From: Methanobacteriota archaeon
GTDB lineage: Archaea; Methanobacteriota; Methanobacteria; Methanobacteriales; Methanobacteriaceae
DNA: 9,036 bases
Reading direction: 5' to 3'
Assembly (NCBI GenBank): GCA_023409695.1
Contig: JAEYQZ010000037.1
Coordinates: forward strand, 1 to 9,036
The position numbers and the translations under genes are program-made. Positions 1 to 7,328 of this stretch are shown here, piece by piece. The number at the start of each line of letters is the position of its first letter. Positions within the stretch are counted from its first letter, which is position 1. The notes below the pieces were generated by a model, which saw nothing but the letters and a program-made list of their open reading frames with translations, searched no databases and was not told the origin of the DNA.

Positions 1-236
1 ATTCCAACTTCAAACTGGAACGGACTTCCAGCAGGCCATCCTATGGCTGCTGCAACCATATCTGCAAAAAATACATGCCCCATAAATGCCCATATTGAGC
101 CGATTCCAACCATTACAACTAAAAACCATAACAAAAACACTTCAAATATTCTATTTTTTGTCCTTGTTTTACTTAGAAATAAATGTAAAACAGCGCCAAT
201 TAATGTCACCATCAAGAAAATATAAATCATTTCCAT
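1..236 (-). CDS. Small integral membrane protein, probable DUF6790 family (5' part only)
   Basis: The first 78 codons are present; the gene continues beyond the left edge. The start is ATG at 236 because an AGGGGG ribosome binding site lies about 8 nt upstream (245-250); a second ATG at 230 is possible. Two hydrophobic segments are visible, roughly residues 3-20 and 33-55, separated by a basic loop with KTRTKNR. The segment after them contains GHVFFAD and then GWPAGSPFQFEVG. The GSPFQFEVG motif is, from memory, characteristic of the DUF6790 family of archaeal and bacterial membrane proteins of unknown function. No catalytic residues are evident. It is transcribed divergently from the VOC gene at 363, and the two share a 126-bp promoter region. 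The membrane location is well supported; the family name is a recollection, and the function is unknown. Confidence 0.7.
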   Translation of the reverse strand, partial: MEMIYIFLMVTLIGAVLHLFLSKTRTKNRIFEVFLLWFLVVMVGIGSIWAFMGHVFFADMVAAAIGWPAGSPFQFEVG

Positions 237-362
237 AGATATTACCCCCTATTCAAGTTAATATAATATTTAGGATGTATTATTTAAATATTGACTAACT
301 AGTATGTTAAATAACATATGTCTAAGTGTATGTAAATAATAAAGGTGTAAGGAGAGAATAAA
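237..362. promoter_or_regulatory. Divergent promoter region with TATA-like palindrome and operator-like inverted repeat
   Basis: TATTTAAATA at 281-290 is its own reverse complement and could serve as a TATA box in either direction. Transcription would then start near 260 leftward and near 314 rightward. A perfect 7-bp inverted repeat, TATGTTA-AA-TAACATA, occupies 303-318, exactly over the predicted rightward start. This is a usual position for an archaeal repressor site. The VOC ribosome binding site GGAG is at 351-354, 8 nt before ATG 363. The TATA and operator calls are inference from position and symmetry. Confidence 0.45.
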
Positions 363-839
363 ATGCAAATTAGATATGTTTGTCCGCTTATCACTGTCAA
401 AGACATTGAAAAATCAAAAGGATTTTATGAAAACGTTTTAAAACAAGAAATAGAACTGGACTTGGGTGAAAATGTAGCTTTTAAAGGCGGTTTTGCTATT
501 CATGACATGGAACATTTCCAGAATTTAACAGGTAAATCGTTATCTACAAACATTTCAAAAGATTTTATGGAACTTTATTTTGAGTTAAATGAAATTGAAG
601 AGTTAGAATCAAAATTAGAATCATTAAATGCAGAATTTGTGCATAAAATCCGTGAACAACCATGGGGGCAGAGGGTAATGAGATTTTATGACCCTGATAA
701 GTATATCATTGAAGTTGGTGAACCTTTAGAATTTGTAGTTAAAAGATTCGCTGTTCAAGGGTTCTCTTTAGAAGAAATAAGTGAAAAATCTTCCATGCCT
801 GTTGAATTTGTTAAAATGGTTCTAGATCAGGATTTATAG
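363..839 (+). CDS. VOC (glyoxalase/bleomycin-resistance fold) protein with HTH-like C-terminal tail
   Basis: 158 residues. Residues 1-120 look like a single vicinal-oxygen-chelate domain. It starts with the typical first strand and helix (YVCPLITVKDIEKSKGFYENVL, residues 5-26) and ends with the family's C-terminal motif, PWGQRVMRFYDP at 100-111 followed by YIIEVGEP at 114-121. Members of this fold include glyoxalase I, dioxygenases and antibiotic-binding proteins, so the substrate cannot be read from the sequence. His94 and Glu117 are candidate metal ligands. Residues 126-156 form an extra tail whose SLEEISEKSSMPVEFV pattern resembles a short helix-turn-helix. The ATG is supported by GGAG 8 nt upstream. 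A strong hairpin terminator follows the stop directly, so the gene is probably monocistronic. The fold is well supported and the function unknown. Confidence 0.85.
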   Translation: MQIRYVCPLITVKDIEKSKGFYENVLKQEIELDLGENVAFKGGFAIHDMEHFQNLTGKSLSTNISKDFMELYFELNEIEELESKLESLNAEFVHKIREQPWGQRVMRFYDPDKYIIEVGEPLEFVVKRFAVQGFSLEEISEKSSMPVEFVKMVLDQDL

Positions 840-867
840 AAAGATTTTAATTGTTTTTAAAATCTTT
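840..867. terminator. Intergenic hairpin terminator between VOC gene and tRNA-Ser
   Basis: A perfect 11-bp stem, AAAGATTTTAA (840-850) and TTAAAATCTTT (857-867), encloses a 6-nt T-rich loop. It begins one base after the VOC stop codon. The tRNA-Ser gene comes from the other side, so it may act in both directions. Termination in archaea depends mainly on U-rich stretches; the loop and right arm supply them. Confidence 0.6.
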
Positions 868-907
868 GTAGAATTAGATAGAGTTTAGTTTTTGATAGAA
901 ATGTGAG

Positions 908-992
<85 letters not shown>

Positions 993-1118
993 ACATGATA
1001 AAAATAGTTATCCAGTAAAAAAGATGATTGTCTTTAATAGTTTATAATAGTTTTGGTTTTATCCTATTTAAAACTTGTTTGTTTTTATTATTTTGTACAT
1101 CTTTTGCGGTTAATTGGA

Positions 1119-1430
<312 letters not shown>

Positions 1431-1450
1431 ATTAACTTTAGGTCTAATAC

Positions 1451-1463
1451 TATTTTAACCTTA
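1451..1463 (-). promoter_or_regulatory. SRP RNA promoter (BRE/TATA)
   Basis: On the minus strand TAAGG-TTAAAATA reads as a purine-rich BRE followed by a TATA box. The TATA centre is about 25 nt before the paired 5' end of the SRP RNA at 1430, the standard archaeal spacing. The spacing supports both the promoter and the RNA end. Confidence 0.6.
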
Positions 1464-1678
1464 CGATTAACAGCACGGCTATTTTATTACAAATGGGGCT
1501 TTATTTATAATAATTTAAGTTTATTGCAAAAATTGAGGTCAATTAATAATTACTTTTTTAAACCTCCTATTTTTTTTGATTTAAGCAATTACATTAAATC
1601 CTTAAATTAATCATAATTGGCGAATTTATAAATTCTTTAAATGACAAACTAGTATCATGCCAAAATTTACACAGGAAA
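1464..1678. promoter_or_regulatory. Upstream region of the PiT gene; palindromic TATA box at 1622-1635
   Basis: No gene is seen between the SRP promoter and the PiT start. GAATTTATAAATTC (1622-1635) is a perfect 14-nt palindrome containing a TATA core. Rightward transcription would begin near 1655, giving the PiT mRNA a leader of only about 24 nt. The rest is AT-rich with no convincing structure; ATTGA-GG-TCAAT at 1533-1544 is a weak inverted repeat. Confidence 0.4.
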
Positions 1679-2671
1679 GTGAGTAAAATCTTAGACTATC
1701 TCATTATACTTGGTGTTGCTGCAGGTATCTATCTAGCAGCTAATATTGGGGCCAATGATATTGGTAACTCCATGGGAACTGCCGTAGGAAGTGGTGTTGT
1801 TAAAATGAGGCAGGCCCTTATAGTTGGGGCGGTATTTATGTTTATCGGGGCCGTATTTTTAAGCGGTAATGTCATTAAAACCATATCGGGAGGTATAGTT
1901 GCAGCGTCATTTATAACCCCTATAGGTGCTGTAATAGCCACTTTATCTGCAGGAATATGGGTTAGTATTTCTATTTTTAGGAGAACTCCTGTTTCAGGTA
2001 GCCATGCCATGGTTGGGGCTATTTTTGGATATGGGATTGTTTATGCCGGCATGGCTCATATCCAATGGAATTCACTTCTTAATATTGCATTAAGCTGGAT
2101 TTCATCTCCACTTTTGGGCCTTACAGTTGGTTTTGTGTTTTACTATCTTTTAAGGGTTTCACTTCTTGAAAAAGCAACCAGTATGGCTGTAAGGGGCAGA
2201 TTAGAAAAAATATTCTCTTATTTACAGATTGTAAGTTCCTGTTTTGCTGCTATGGGGGTAGGTGCTATAGATATTGCGGCTGCAACAGGTATAATGATTG
2301 CAGTAGCGGGAAGTGCTGCAAGCAGTGATATAAGAGTATTAGGTGCTATTGGAATTGTTTCTGGAATTTTAGTTGCCGGAAATAGAATCACTGGTACTGT
2401 TGGGAAAAGAATAACTAATTTAGTTCCAACAAGAGGTGTTTCAGCTCAAATATCAGCTGCTTCTGTTATCTTGCTTTTCACATTTTTAGGAATGCCTATA
2501 TCTCCAACTCAAACGCTTGTAGGGTCTGTAATTGGGGTAGGGCTTGCAAGGAAAACAAGGGATGTAGGTGGCGATGTTGTAAAACAAATTGTATCTTCAT
2601 GGGCCCTCACATTCCCGATATGTGCAGTTATATCAGGAGCACTGTTTTTTGTTATATCCTCATTTTTATAG
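1679..2671 (+). CDS. PiT-family inorganic phosphate transporter
   Basis: A 330-residue, strongly hydrophobic secondary transporter of the PiT family (PF01384), which imports phosphate with a cation across the cytoplasmic membrane. Both family repeats are visible. Repeat 1 has GANDIGNSMG (24-33) and TPVSGSHAMVGAIFG (103-117). Repeat 2 has GAIDIAAATG (195-204) and MPISPTQTLVGSVIGVG (272-288). The length is near that of compact archaeal members, without the large central loop of eukaryotic ones. The second signature keeps the aspartate but has lost both asparagines. The start is GTG 1679, giving a first membrane helix just before GAND. The only Shine-Dalgarno-like AGGA (1673-1676) is just 2 nt away, so the start is less certain. 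No PhoU-like gene is adjacent. The family is firm; the specific ion or substrate is not proven. Confidence 0.92.
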   Translation: MSKILDYLIILGVAAGIYLAANIGANDIGNSMGTAVGSGVVKMRQALIVGAVFMFIGAVFLSGNVIKTISGGIVAASFITPIGAVIATLSAGIWVSISIFRRTPVSGSHAMVGAIFGYGIVYAGMAHIQWNSLLNIALSWISSPLLGLTVGFVFYYLLRVSLLEKATSMAVRGRLEKIFSYLQIVSSCFAAMGVGAIDIAAATGIMIAVAGSAASSDIRVLGAIGIVSGILVAGNRITGTVGKRITNLVPTRGVSAQISAASVILLFTFLGMPISPTQTLVGSVIGVGLARKTRDVGGDVVKQIVSSWALTFPICAVISGALFFVISSFL

Positions 2672-2970
2672 TATATTTATGGTGAATGAGGTAACTTTTA
2701 ACTTATACATTGGGTCATGACCAAATTTACATTTAATAAATTTAAAAAGTATAAACAAATTTGTTTTATAAATAATTAATCTAAATTATTCGGTCATTCA
2801 CTATAAAAAGAAGTTTAGCAGTATTTGGGCATTTAATTCCCCAATACTCTTTCAATATTAAAATTTTATGAAAAACAATAGTTTTCATGGTTTACTTGTG
2901 GGGTTATCTAATCTAAAAATAATATAACCTGCTTAGATGACTATTTTTGATCATATGATGAATATAATAA
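2672..2970. other. Gene-free convergent gap with several inverted repeats
   Basis: No coding signal is seen. Symmetric elements are: GGTCATGACC (2713-2722, perfect palindrome); AAACAAATTTGTTT (2753-2766, perfect palindrome); GTGAATGA (2683-2690) and its inverse TCATTCAC (2793-2800); ATGAAAA/TTTTCAT around a 7-nt loop (2868-2888); and GGTTAT/ATAACC (2902-2929). The gap separates the rightward PiT gene from the leftward CBS gene, so terminators in both directions are expected. The best single candidate is listed separately. Confidence 0.5.
2820..2848. terminator. Candidate hairpin terminator downstream of PiT
   Basis: AGTATTTGGG (2820-2829) pairs with CCCCAATACT (2839-2848) at 9 of 10 positions around a 9-nt AT-rich loop. 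It is the most GC-rich stem in the convergent gap. It lies about 150 nt after the PiT stop and is followed by CTTTC, so the U-run is weak. Confidence 0.35.
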
Positions 2971-3372
2971 TTAAAGCGCTCTTAATGCTTTTATTATATC
3001 CCCATCTGAAATTATGCCTTTTATTTTATGGTCATCAACCACAATCAGTTGATTTACAATTCCACCACCAGCACCATATTTATTCATTTTTTTGACTGCA
3101 GTTTTCAGATTATCTTGCGAGCTTATACAGATTACATCTTTTACCATGACTTTGTCAACAGTTGTTCCAAGTTCATATTTATCAAGAATAAGGTTATGTC
3201 CAAGATCTGTTGCTGTTACGATACCTAAAAGTATTCCATCTTCATCAACAACAGGAAGAGAACTTACCTTATATTTCATTAACTTTTCAAAAGCGAAAAC
3301 AACGTCTTCACTAGGTGGAACTGTTATAACGTTCTCTGTCATCACTTCTTTAACTTTTTGTTTCTCTAACAT
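2971..3372 (-). CDS. Protein of two CBS domains
   Basis: 133 residues from ATG 3372, consisting almost entirely of a tandem CBS pair (Bateman module). The first repeat covers about residues 6-66, with SSLPVVDEDGILLGIVTATDL. The second covers about 73-131, ending in GIISDGDIIKAL. The G-[IV]-x-[TS]-x-x-D patterns (GIVTATDL, GIISDGDI) are the usual adenosyl/phosphate-binding positions. Such pairs typically bind AMP, ATP or SAM and regulate a partner. ATG 3372 is preferred because GGACGTGA (3385-3378) is a one-mismatch Shine-Dalgarno 6 nt upstream. ATG 3387 would add MDVKK but has no such site. The gene overlaps the end of the 2-phosphoglycerate kinase gene by 23 nt, so translation is probably coupled. 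No catalytic domain is present. A role in regulating the kinase or the cDPG level is inference. Confidence 0.88.
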   Translation of the reverse strand: MLEKQKVKEVMTENVITVPPSEDVVFAFEKLMKYKVSSLPVVDEDGILLGIVTATDLGHNLILDKYELGTTVDKVMVKDVICISSQDNLKTAVKKMNKYGAGGGIVNQLIVVDDHKIKGIISDGDIIKALRAL

Positions 3373-4273
3373 CTTCTTCACGTCCATATGTCTTTGTAAT
3401 AGTTTCTATTATACAATCAATCGTGGTTGTAACGTCAATATTTTCAATAACGGGTATATCATACTTCTGGGCCTGGTTTTCAAAGTATTTATGTGTCTTT
3501 CGTATTGCTCCAAAGTAGTTCATATACCTCTTTAACGGTCTTCGAGCCCATAGCTGCCTGCATCTTGAGTAGAATCTTCCTTTATGAACTTCTTCATCCT
3601 GCAAAGTTAAAACAAACATGGCAACATTGTGTTTACTCACAAGCTCTTCATTTATAAATCCTGGAACAATATGAACGCCTTCGATGACTATACTAACTCC
3701 TTCTTTCAGTGCTCTTTCAATTACGGCTTCAACGCCCACACTTACAGTATCTACGTGATCTCTAAATCCAATGATTACTTCATCCAGTTCTGGAGATGGA
3801 GGAATTCTCAGTGATTTATAAGCAGTATAACTGGATTCAAATAAAGTTGGTAATAGTTCTTTTGATACCATCTTACGCATAACTTCCCTTATAATGTCAG
3901 TACTTGTCATATTTCGTATTCCAAGCCTGTTAGCAACTTCGAAGGCAATTGATGACGTACCAACTCCTGAAGCTCCTCCTATTAATATGATAAGGGGTTC
4001 TTTACATGTTCGAATCCGTTTCCATAGTCCGTATTTTTCAGCTACTACTTCATTTTCATCTTTTAATCTTGCACGGACTATTCCTACAAGGTCATCTAGA
4101 CTTATAACTTTTATTCCTTCTTTTCTTAAATGGACCTCTATTTGAGATGCGAAGGTATATGCCTTATTTGGGTCCATCTCTGCTCGAGTTAAAGATCGTG
4201 CTAAGACGCCCTTAGAAAAAGGCTCTCTATACTTTTTACCGCTTACTTCTCCTTCTACCATTATCATCCTCAA
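3350..4273 (-). CDS. pgk2: 2-phosphoglycerate kinase
   Basis: 307 residues. The enzyme phosphorylates 2-phosphoglycerate with ATP to 2,3-bisphosphoglycerate, the precursor of cyclic 2,3-diphosphoglycerate, the solute of Methanobacteriales. Residues 8-90 form an ATP-cone-like N-terminal domain (SRxxMxPNKAYTFA-type region near 27-42, here SLTRAEMDPNKAYTFA). The Walker A loop is GGASGVGTSS at 99-108, followed by a P-loop kinase core with STDIIREVMRK and VIEGVHIVPG. A basic segment, RRPLKRYMNYFGAIRKTHKY, lies toward the C terminus. The start is read as TTG 4273 because AGGTG (4283-4279) stands exactly 5 nt upstream, the register seen at other genes here. ATG 4267 (11 nt away) and ATG 4261 are alternatives. 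It is the first gene of a pair with the CBS protein. The assignment rests on recognition of the overall sequence, with no catalytic test possible. Confidence 0.9.
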   Translation of the reverse strand: MRMIMVEGEVSGKKYREPFSKGVLARSLTRAEMDPNKAYTFASQIEVHLRKEGIKVISLDDLVGIVRARLKDENEVVAEKYGLWKRIRTCKEPLIILIGGASGVGTSSIAFEVANRLGIRNMTSTDIIREVMRKMVSKELLPTLFESSYTAYKSLRIPPSPELDEVIIGFRDHVDTVSVGVEAVIERALKEGVSIVIEGVHIVPGFINEELVSKHNVAMFVLTLQDEEVHKGRFYSRCRQLWARRPLKRYMNYFGAIRKTHKYFENQAQKYDIPVIENIDVTTTIDCIIETITKTYGREEDVRETKS

Positions 4274-4480
4274 TTTTTCACCTCAAATAGAATAAATATC
4301 AATTAATTGAATTCTTTTAATTTCATTAAAACAGTTTAAATCTTTTCTCTAGATCATATGCTGTTAACCATCAAAGTTAATTACATGTCTATTTCTTAAG
4401 ATTATTGACATAAATAATTATACTATTTTATTTTTGGGTTATGAATATAATTCCTTTTTATAATTTTAATAAAGCATTCT
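4274..4480 (-). promoter_or_regulatory. Upstream region of pgk2
   Basis: A 207-bp AT-rich gap on the minus strand. GAGGTG at 4284-4279 is the pgk2 ribosome binding site. GATTTAAAC at about 4341-4333 is a candidate TATA box that would start transcription near 4312, giving a leader of about 40 nt. Nothing protein-coding is visible. The U-rich stretches just after the phosphoesterase stop could end the upstream unit. Confidence 0.35.
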
Positions 4481-5149
4481 TTAAAGATTTATGAGTTGGG
4501 GGAATATTTTTATTTCTCCTTCTTCTTCACTTATGTCTATTATGCCTGCGAAACCATGTGATGCTTCTCCTGGATTGAATATAATCGTATTTTCTATCTT
4601 ATCAATGGCTACAGCTTCATGTATATGTCCGCATAGGTTTAAGGAAGGTTGAAATTCTTCTATTATCTTTCGAACACTTTTACTCCCTACATGGTCTCCA
4701 GAAGGTATTAAATCGGTTTTTGTGTTGTAAGGGGGCGCATGAGTTACCAGTATTCTTATTTCCTGATTTTCAATTTGTTTCATCAGCTTTTTAAGTTCAT
4801 CATATATTTCCATCTCTTCAAATTCAAGAGGAGTATTAAATGGAGTTGGATTTGAGCCGCCAAACCCGCAAATACCTATATTTTTAATAATAGTTGATCT
4901 ATTATGTATGTTAATTGCATTTGATTTTTCAATTTCCCCGTAAACGCCTGTTGGATCGCAGTTACCAGGTATAGTAAATGTAGGAACATTAAATGCACAT
5001 ATACTATTTAATATGTCTCTACATAACTGCGGAGGTCCAAAATGGGTTATATCTCCAGTTAAAATTATTAAATCAACGGCATTTTTTTGAAGATAATTAA
5101 AAATTTTATGACAATGTCCATGTATATCGCCCATAACAAGGATTTTCAT
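4481..5149 (-). CDS. Calcineurin-like metallophosphoesterase (Icc-related, COG2129-like)
   Basis: 222 residues with the complete two-metal phosphoesterase motif set: D8 and H10 in GDIHG (7-11), D33 in GDITHFG (32-38), GNCD (62-65) with N63, H137 in THAPPYNT (136-143), and H175/H177 in GHIHE (174-178). All metal-binding residues are present, so it should be an active soluble hydrolase of phosphomono- or phosphodiesters. The substrate cannot be inferred. ATG 5149 has GGAG (5160-5157) 7 nt upstream. It is the last gene of a likely three-gene unit, 45 nt behind the DUF2096-like gene. The gap has no hairpin and no strong promoter. The resemblance to the archaeal Icc-related group is from memory of that family. 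Confidence 0.9.
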   Translation of the reverse strand: MKILVMGDIHGHCHKIFNYLQKNAVDLIILTGDITHFGPPQLCRDILNSICAFNVPTFTIPGNCDPTGVYGEIEKSNAINIHNRSTIIKNIGICGFGGSNPTPFNTPLEFEEMEIYDELKKLMKQIENQEIRILVTHAPPYNTKTDLIPSGDHVGSKSVRKIIEEFQPSLNLCGHIHEAVAIDKIENTIIFNPGEASHGFAGIIDISEEEGEIKIFPQLINL

Positions 5150-5194
5150 GTTGTAGCTCCTGAAATATAAAAAAATTAATATTATTTGAAAAAT

Positions 5195-5722
5195 TTATTT
5201 CTGGAAAAATGAAGCTATTTCTTTTAAACTTGCTTTAACGTTGTCTTGATCCCCATAAATTGCAACCACATCATCTTCTTCAAATTCTATTATAACTCCA
5301 TATTCTTCAGCAATATCATTTAACCTTTCCTCTGATAAAGGCTCCTGAAAAGTAACTTTTACCATTGAAAATCCGGAAGGAACTCCAACAGCAAATTTAG
5401 GTGCATTTTCCTCTTTTTCTACTACTCTTTCCCCTCTTGAAGCCCTCATAAGCTTATTAAGCCATTCATCTTTGTAATCTTTACTTACTTCCTCAGCAAG
5501 ATCAAGAAGAGTATCCTGAATTGAATTTAGAAAATCATTTATTCTTTTTATTTCGTTCATCATGTCAGGGTTGGTAGGATCTGCTTTGTAAAAATTAATG
5601 GTAGTTTTTGCTAATCTAACAGTTTTGGGTACTTCACCTGGAATTTTGATTCCGCGTTTTCGAAGGTCAGTTAAAAGTTCAACAAGAACTAACCATGTTT
5701 GTTCCATAGGTAGTTCAGTCAT
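5195..5722 (-). CDS. Conserved archaeal protein of unknown function, probable DUF2096
   Basis: 175 residues, soluble, with no signal peptide or membrane segment. The N-terminal half (about 5-100) is helical, beginning with MEQTWLVLVELLTDLRKRG and including a helix-rich region around 50-90. The C-terminal part (about 108-172) alternates short strands and helices and looks like a small ligand-binding or ferredoxin-like domain. No catalytic motif is seen. It resembles the methanogen DUF2096 family from memory; the function is unknown. ATG 5722 overlaps the stop of the upstream 88-residue gene in an ATGA arrangement (4 nt). AAGGA lies 5 nt before it, so translation is coupled. The Met at residue 6 is a less likely start. 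Confidence 0.8.
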   Translation of the reverse strand: MTELPMEQTWLVLVELLTDLRKRGIKIPGEVPKTVRLAKTTINFYKADPTNPDMMNEIKRINDFLNSIQDTLLDLAEEVSKDYKDEWLNKLMRASRGERVVEKEENAPKFAVGVPSGFSMVKVTFQEPLSEERLNDIAEEYGVIIEFEEDDVVAIYGDQDNVKASLKEIASFFQK

Positions 5723-5985
5723 AAGTGTCCTTCCAGTATTTTTTTAGTGTTGTAATTAAGTTTTGCATCAGCTGCTTTTAGTTCTTCGTCTATTTCAGCT
5801 GTGCTTTTATATGAATCTAAGAATAAAACATGATAACTTTCTGTACCGCTTATGTTTAAAATGGCGATCTTTTCATTTTCAGCAATGTCTTTCTTTTCAA
5901 GAGAAGCTTTATATCTTACATATGGCCCATATTCTTGTGGTAATTCATCAAATTTAAATATTCCAACCAGTGTAGCAATAAACAA
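5719..5985 (-). CDS. Small conserved archaeal protein, probable DUF749
   Basis: 88 residues. The start is TTG 5985 because a perfect AGGTG (5995-5991) stands 5 nt upstream, and the first residues (MFIATLVGIFKFDELPQEYGPYV) match what I recall for the archaeal DUF749 family. Further recognisable segments are AILNISGTESYHVLFLDSY (42-60) and the C-terminal EELKAADAKLNYNTKKIL. It is probably a compact alpha/beta protein without transmembrane segments. No enzyme motif is present, and the function is unknown. It is the first gene of a unit with the DUF2096-like gene (4-nt overlap) and the phosphoesterase. The conserved overlap suggests the first two products act together, which is inference. Confidence 0.8.
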   Translation of the reverse strand: MFIATLVGIFKFDELPQEYGPYVRYKASLEKKDIAENEKIAILNISGTESYHVLFLDSYKSTAEIDEELKAADAKLNYNTKKILEGHL

Positions 5986-6036
5986 AAAAACACCTCGAAT
6001 AATTTAAGTTTCAAACTAATCAAATTCAAATTCAAG

Positions 6037-6046
6037 TTAAAATATA
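6037..6046 (-). promoter_or_regulatory. Candidate TATA box for the DUF749-DUF2096-phosphoesterase unit
   Basis: TATATTTTAA on the minus strand would start transcription near 6017, about 32 nt before the TTG start at 5985. Another TATA-like run lies at 6070-6077. The choice is positional inference only. Confidence 0.4.
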
Positions 6047-6255
6047 GGCCTCAAAATATTTAAAAGTTTATATATTAAGTTTAATATTTTGATAAAATGA
6101 GGAATATATATTCATTTTAATTGTTGAATGCTATTTAAATACTTAAAAAAGCATAAATTTGGCATATATTGAAAAATGATAACTTTAAAATAGGATGTAT
6201 TTATAAAAGAGAGTTATATTTAAAAATAAAAAGGTAAAGGCCCTCAAAAACTAAA
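6047..6255. other. AT-rich gene-free stretch
   Basis: Together with the flanking promoter and hairpin array this makes a 412-bp gap (5986-6397) without a gene. GAATATATATTC (6102-6113) is a perfect palindrome inside a wider imperfect one (6094-6118). AAAATATT (6053-6060) and AATATTTT (6083-6090) form an inverted pair. On the minus strand the T-rich part at 6225-6255 would receive transcripts leaving hdrB through the hairpin array, and it is a plausible termination zone. Confidence 0.5.
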
Positions 6256-6384
6256 GCATTCGAAAAATGAAGTTTTTCGATGCGTCAAAATCTTTGATTT
6301 TGACAGTTTTCGGGGCATGTGAAAATTTTCAATTTTCACGGCAGCAAATCGAAGATTTGCAAGCACCGAAAATCGAAGATTTTC
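6256..6384. repeat. Compact array of five short-loop hairpins behind hdrB
   Basis: Five inverted repeats sit almost end to end: (1) GCATTCGAAAAA/TTTTTCGATGC (6256-6283, one bulged T); (2) GTCAAAATC-TTT-GATTTTGAC (6284-6304); (3) GTGAAAATT-TTC-AATTTTCAC (6319-6339); (4) GCAAATC-GAA-GATTTGC (6344-6360); (5) GAAAATC-GAA-GATTTTC (6368-6384). In addition TTTTCGG (6307-6313) can pair with CCGAAAA (6366-6372), enclosing hairpins 3 and 4 as an alternative to hairpin 5. Several arms share the core AAAATC/GATTTT. It begins 13 nt after the hdrB stop, so it would form the 3' end of the hdrCB mRNA and may act as terminator or stabiliser. It could also be a dispersed palindromic repeat. Confidence 0.85.
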
Positions 6385-6397
6385 AAGTGGAATATAA

Positions 6398-7309
<912 letters not shown>

Positions 7310-7328
7310 TATAATCACTCCAAAAAAT

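Noticed and set aside
43..225. 60-residue plus-strand open frame
   Set aside because: It is antisense to the membrane protein whose start and ribosome binding site are clear on the minus strand.
3092..3535. 147-residue plus-strand open frame
   Set aside because: It is antisense to the CBS and kinase genes, which are clearly real; the composition is that of a shadow.
4405..4425. TTGACA followed by TATACT-like bases, like a bacterial promoter
   Set aside because: All other signals show an archaeal genome using TATA/BRE promoters; such a match is expected by chance in AT-rich DNA.
6191..6200. TAGGATGTAT also present at 271-280
   Set aside because: A single 10-mer match between two AT-rich gaps, with unrelated flanks, is compatible with chance.
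6256..6384. The hairpin array as a CRISPR
   Set aside because: The units differ in sequence and length, no direct repeat of constant size alternates with unique spacers, and the symmetry is inverted rather than direct.
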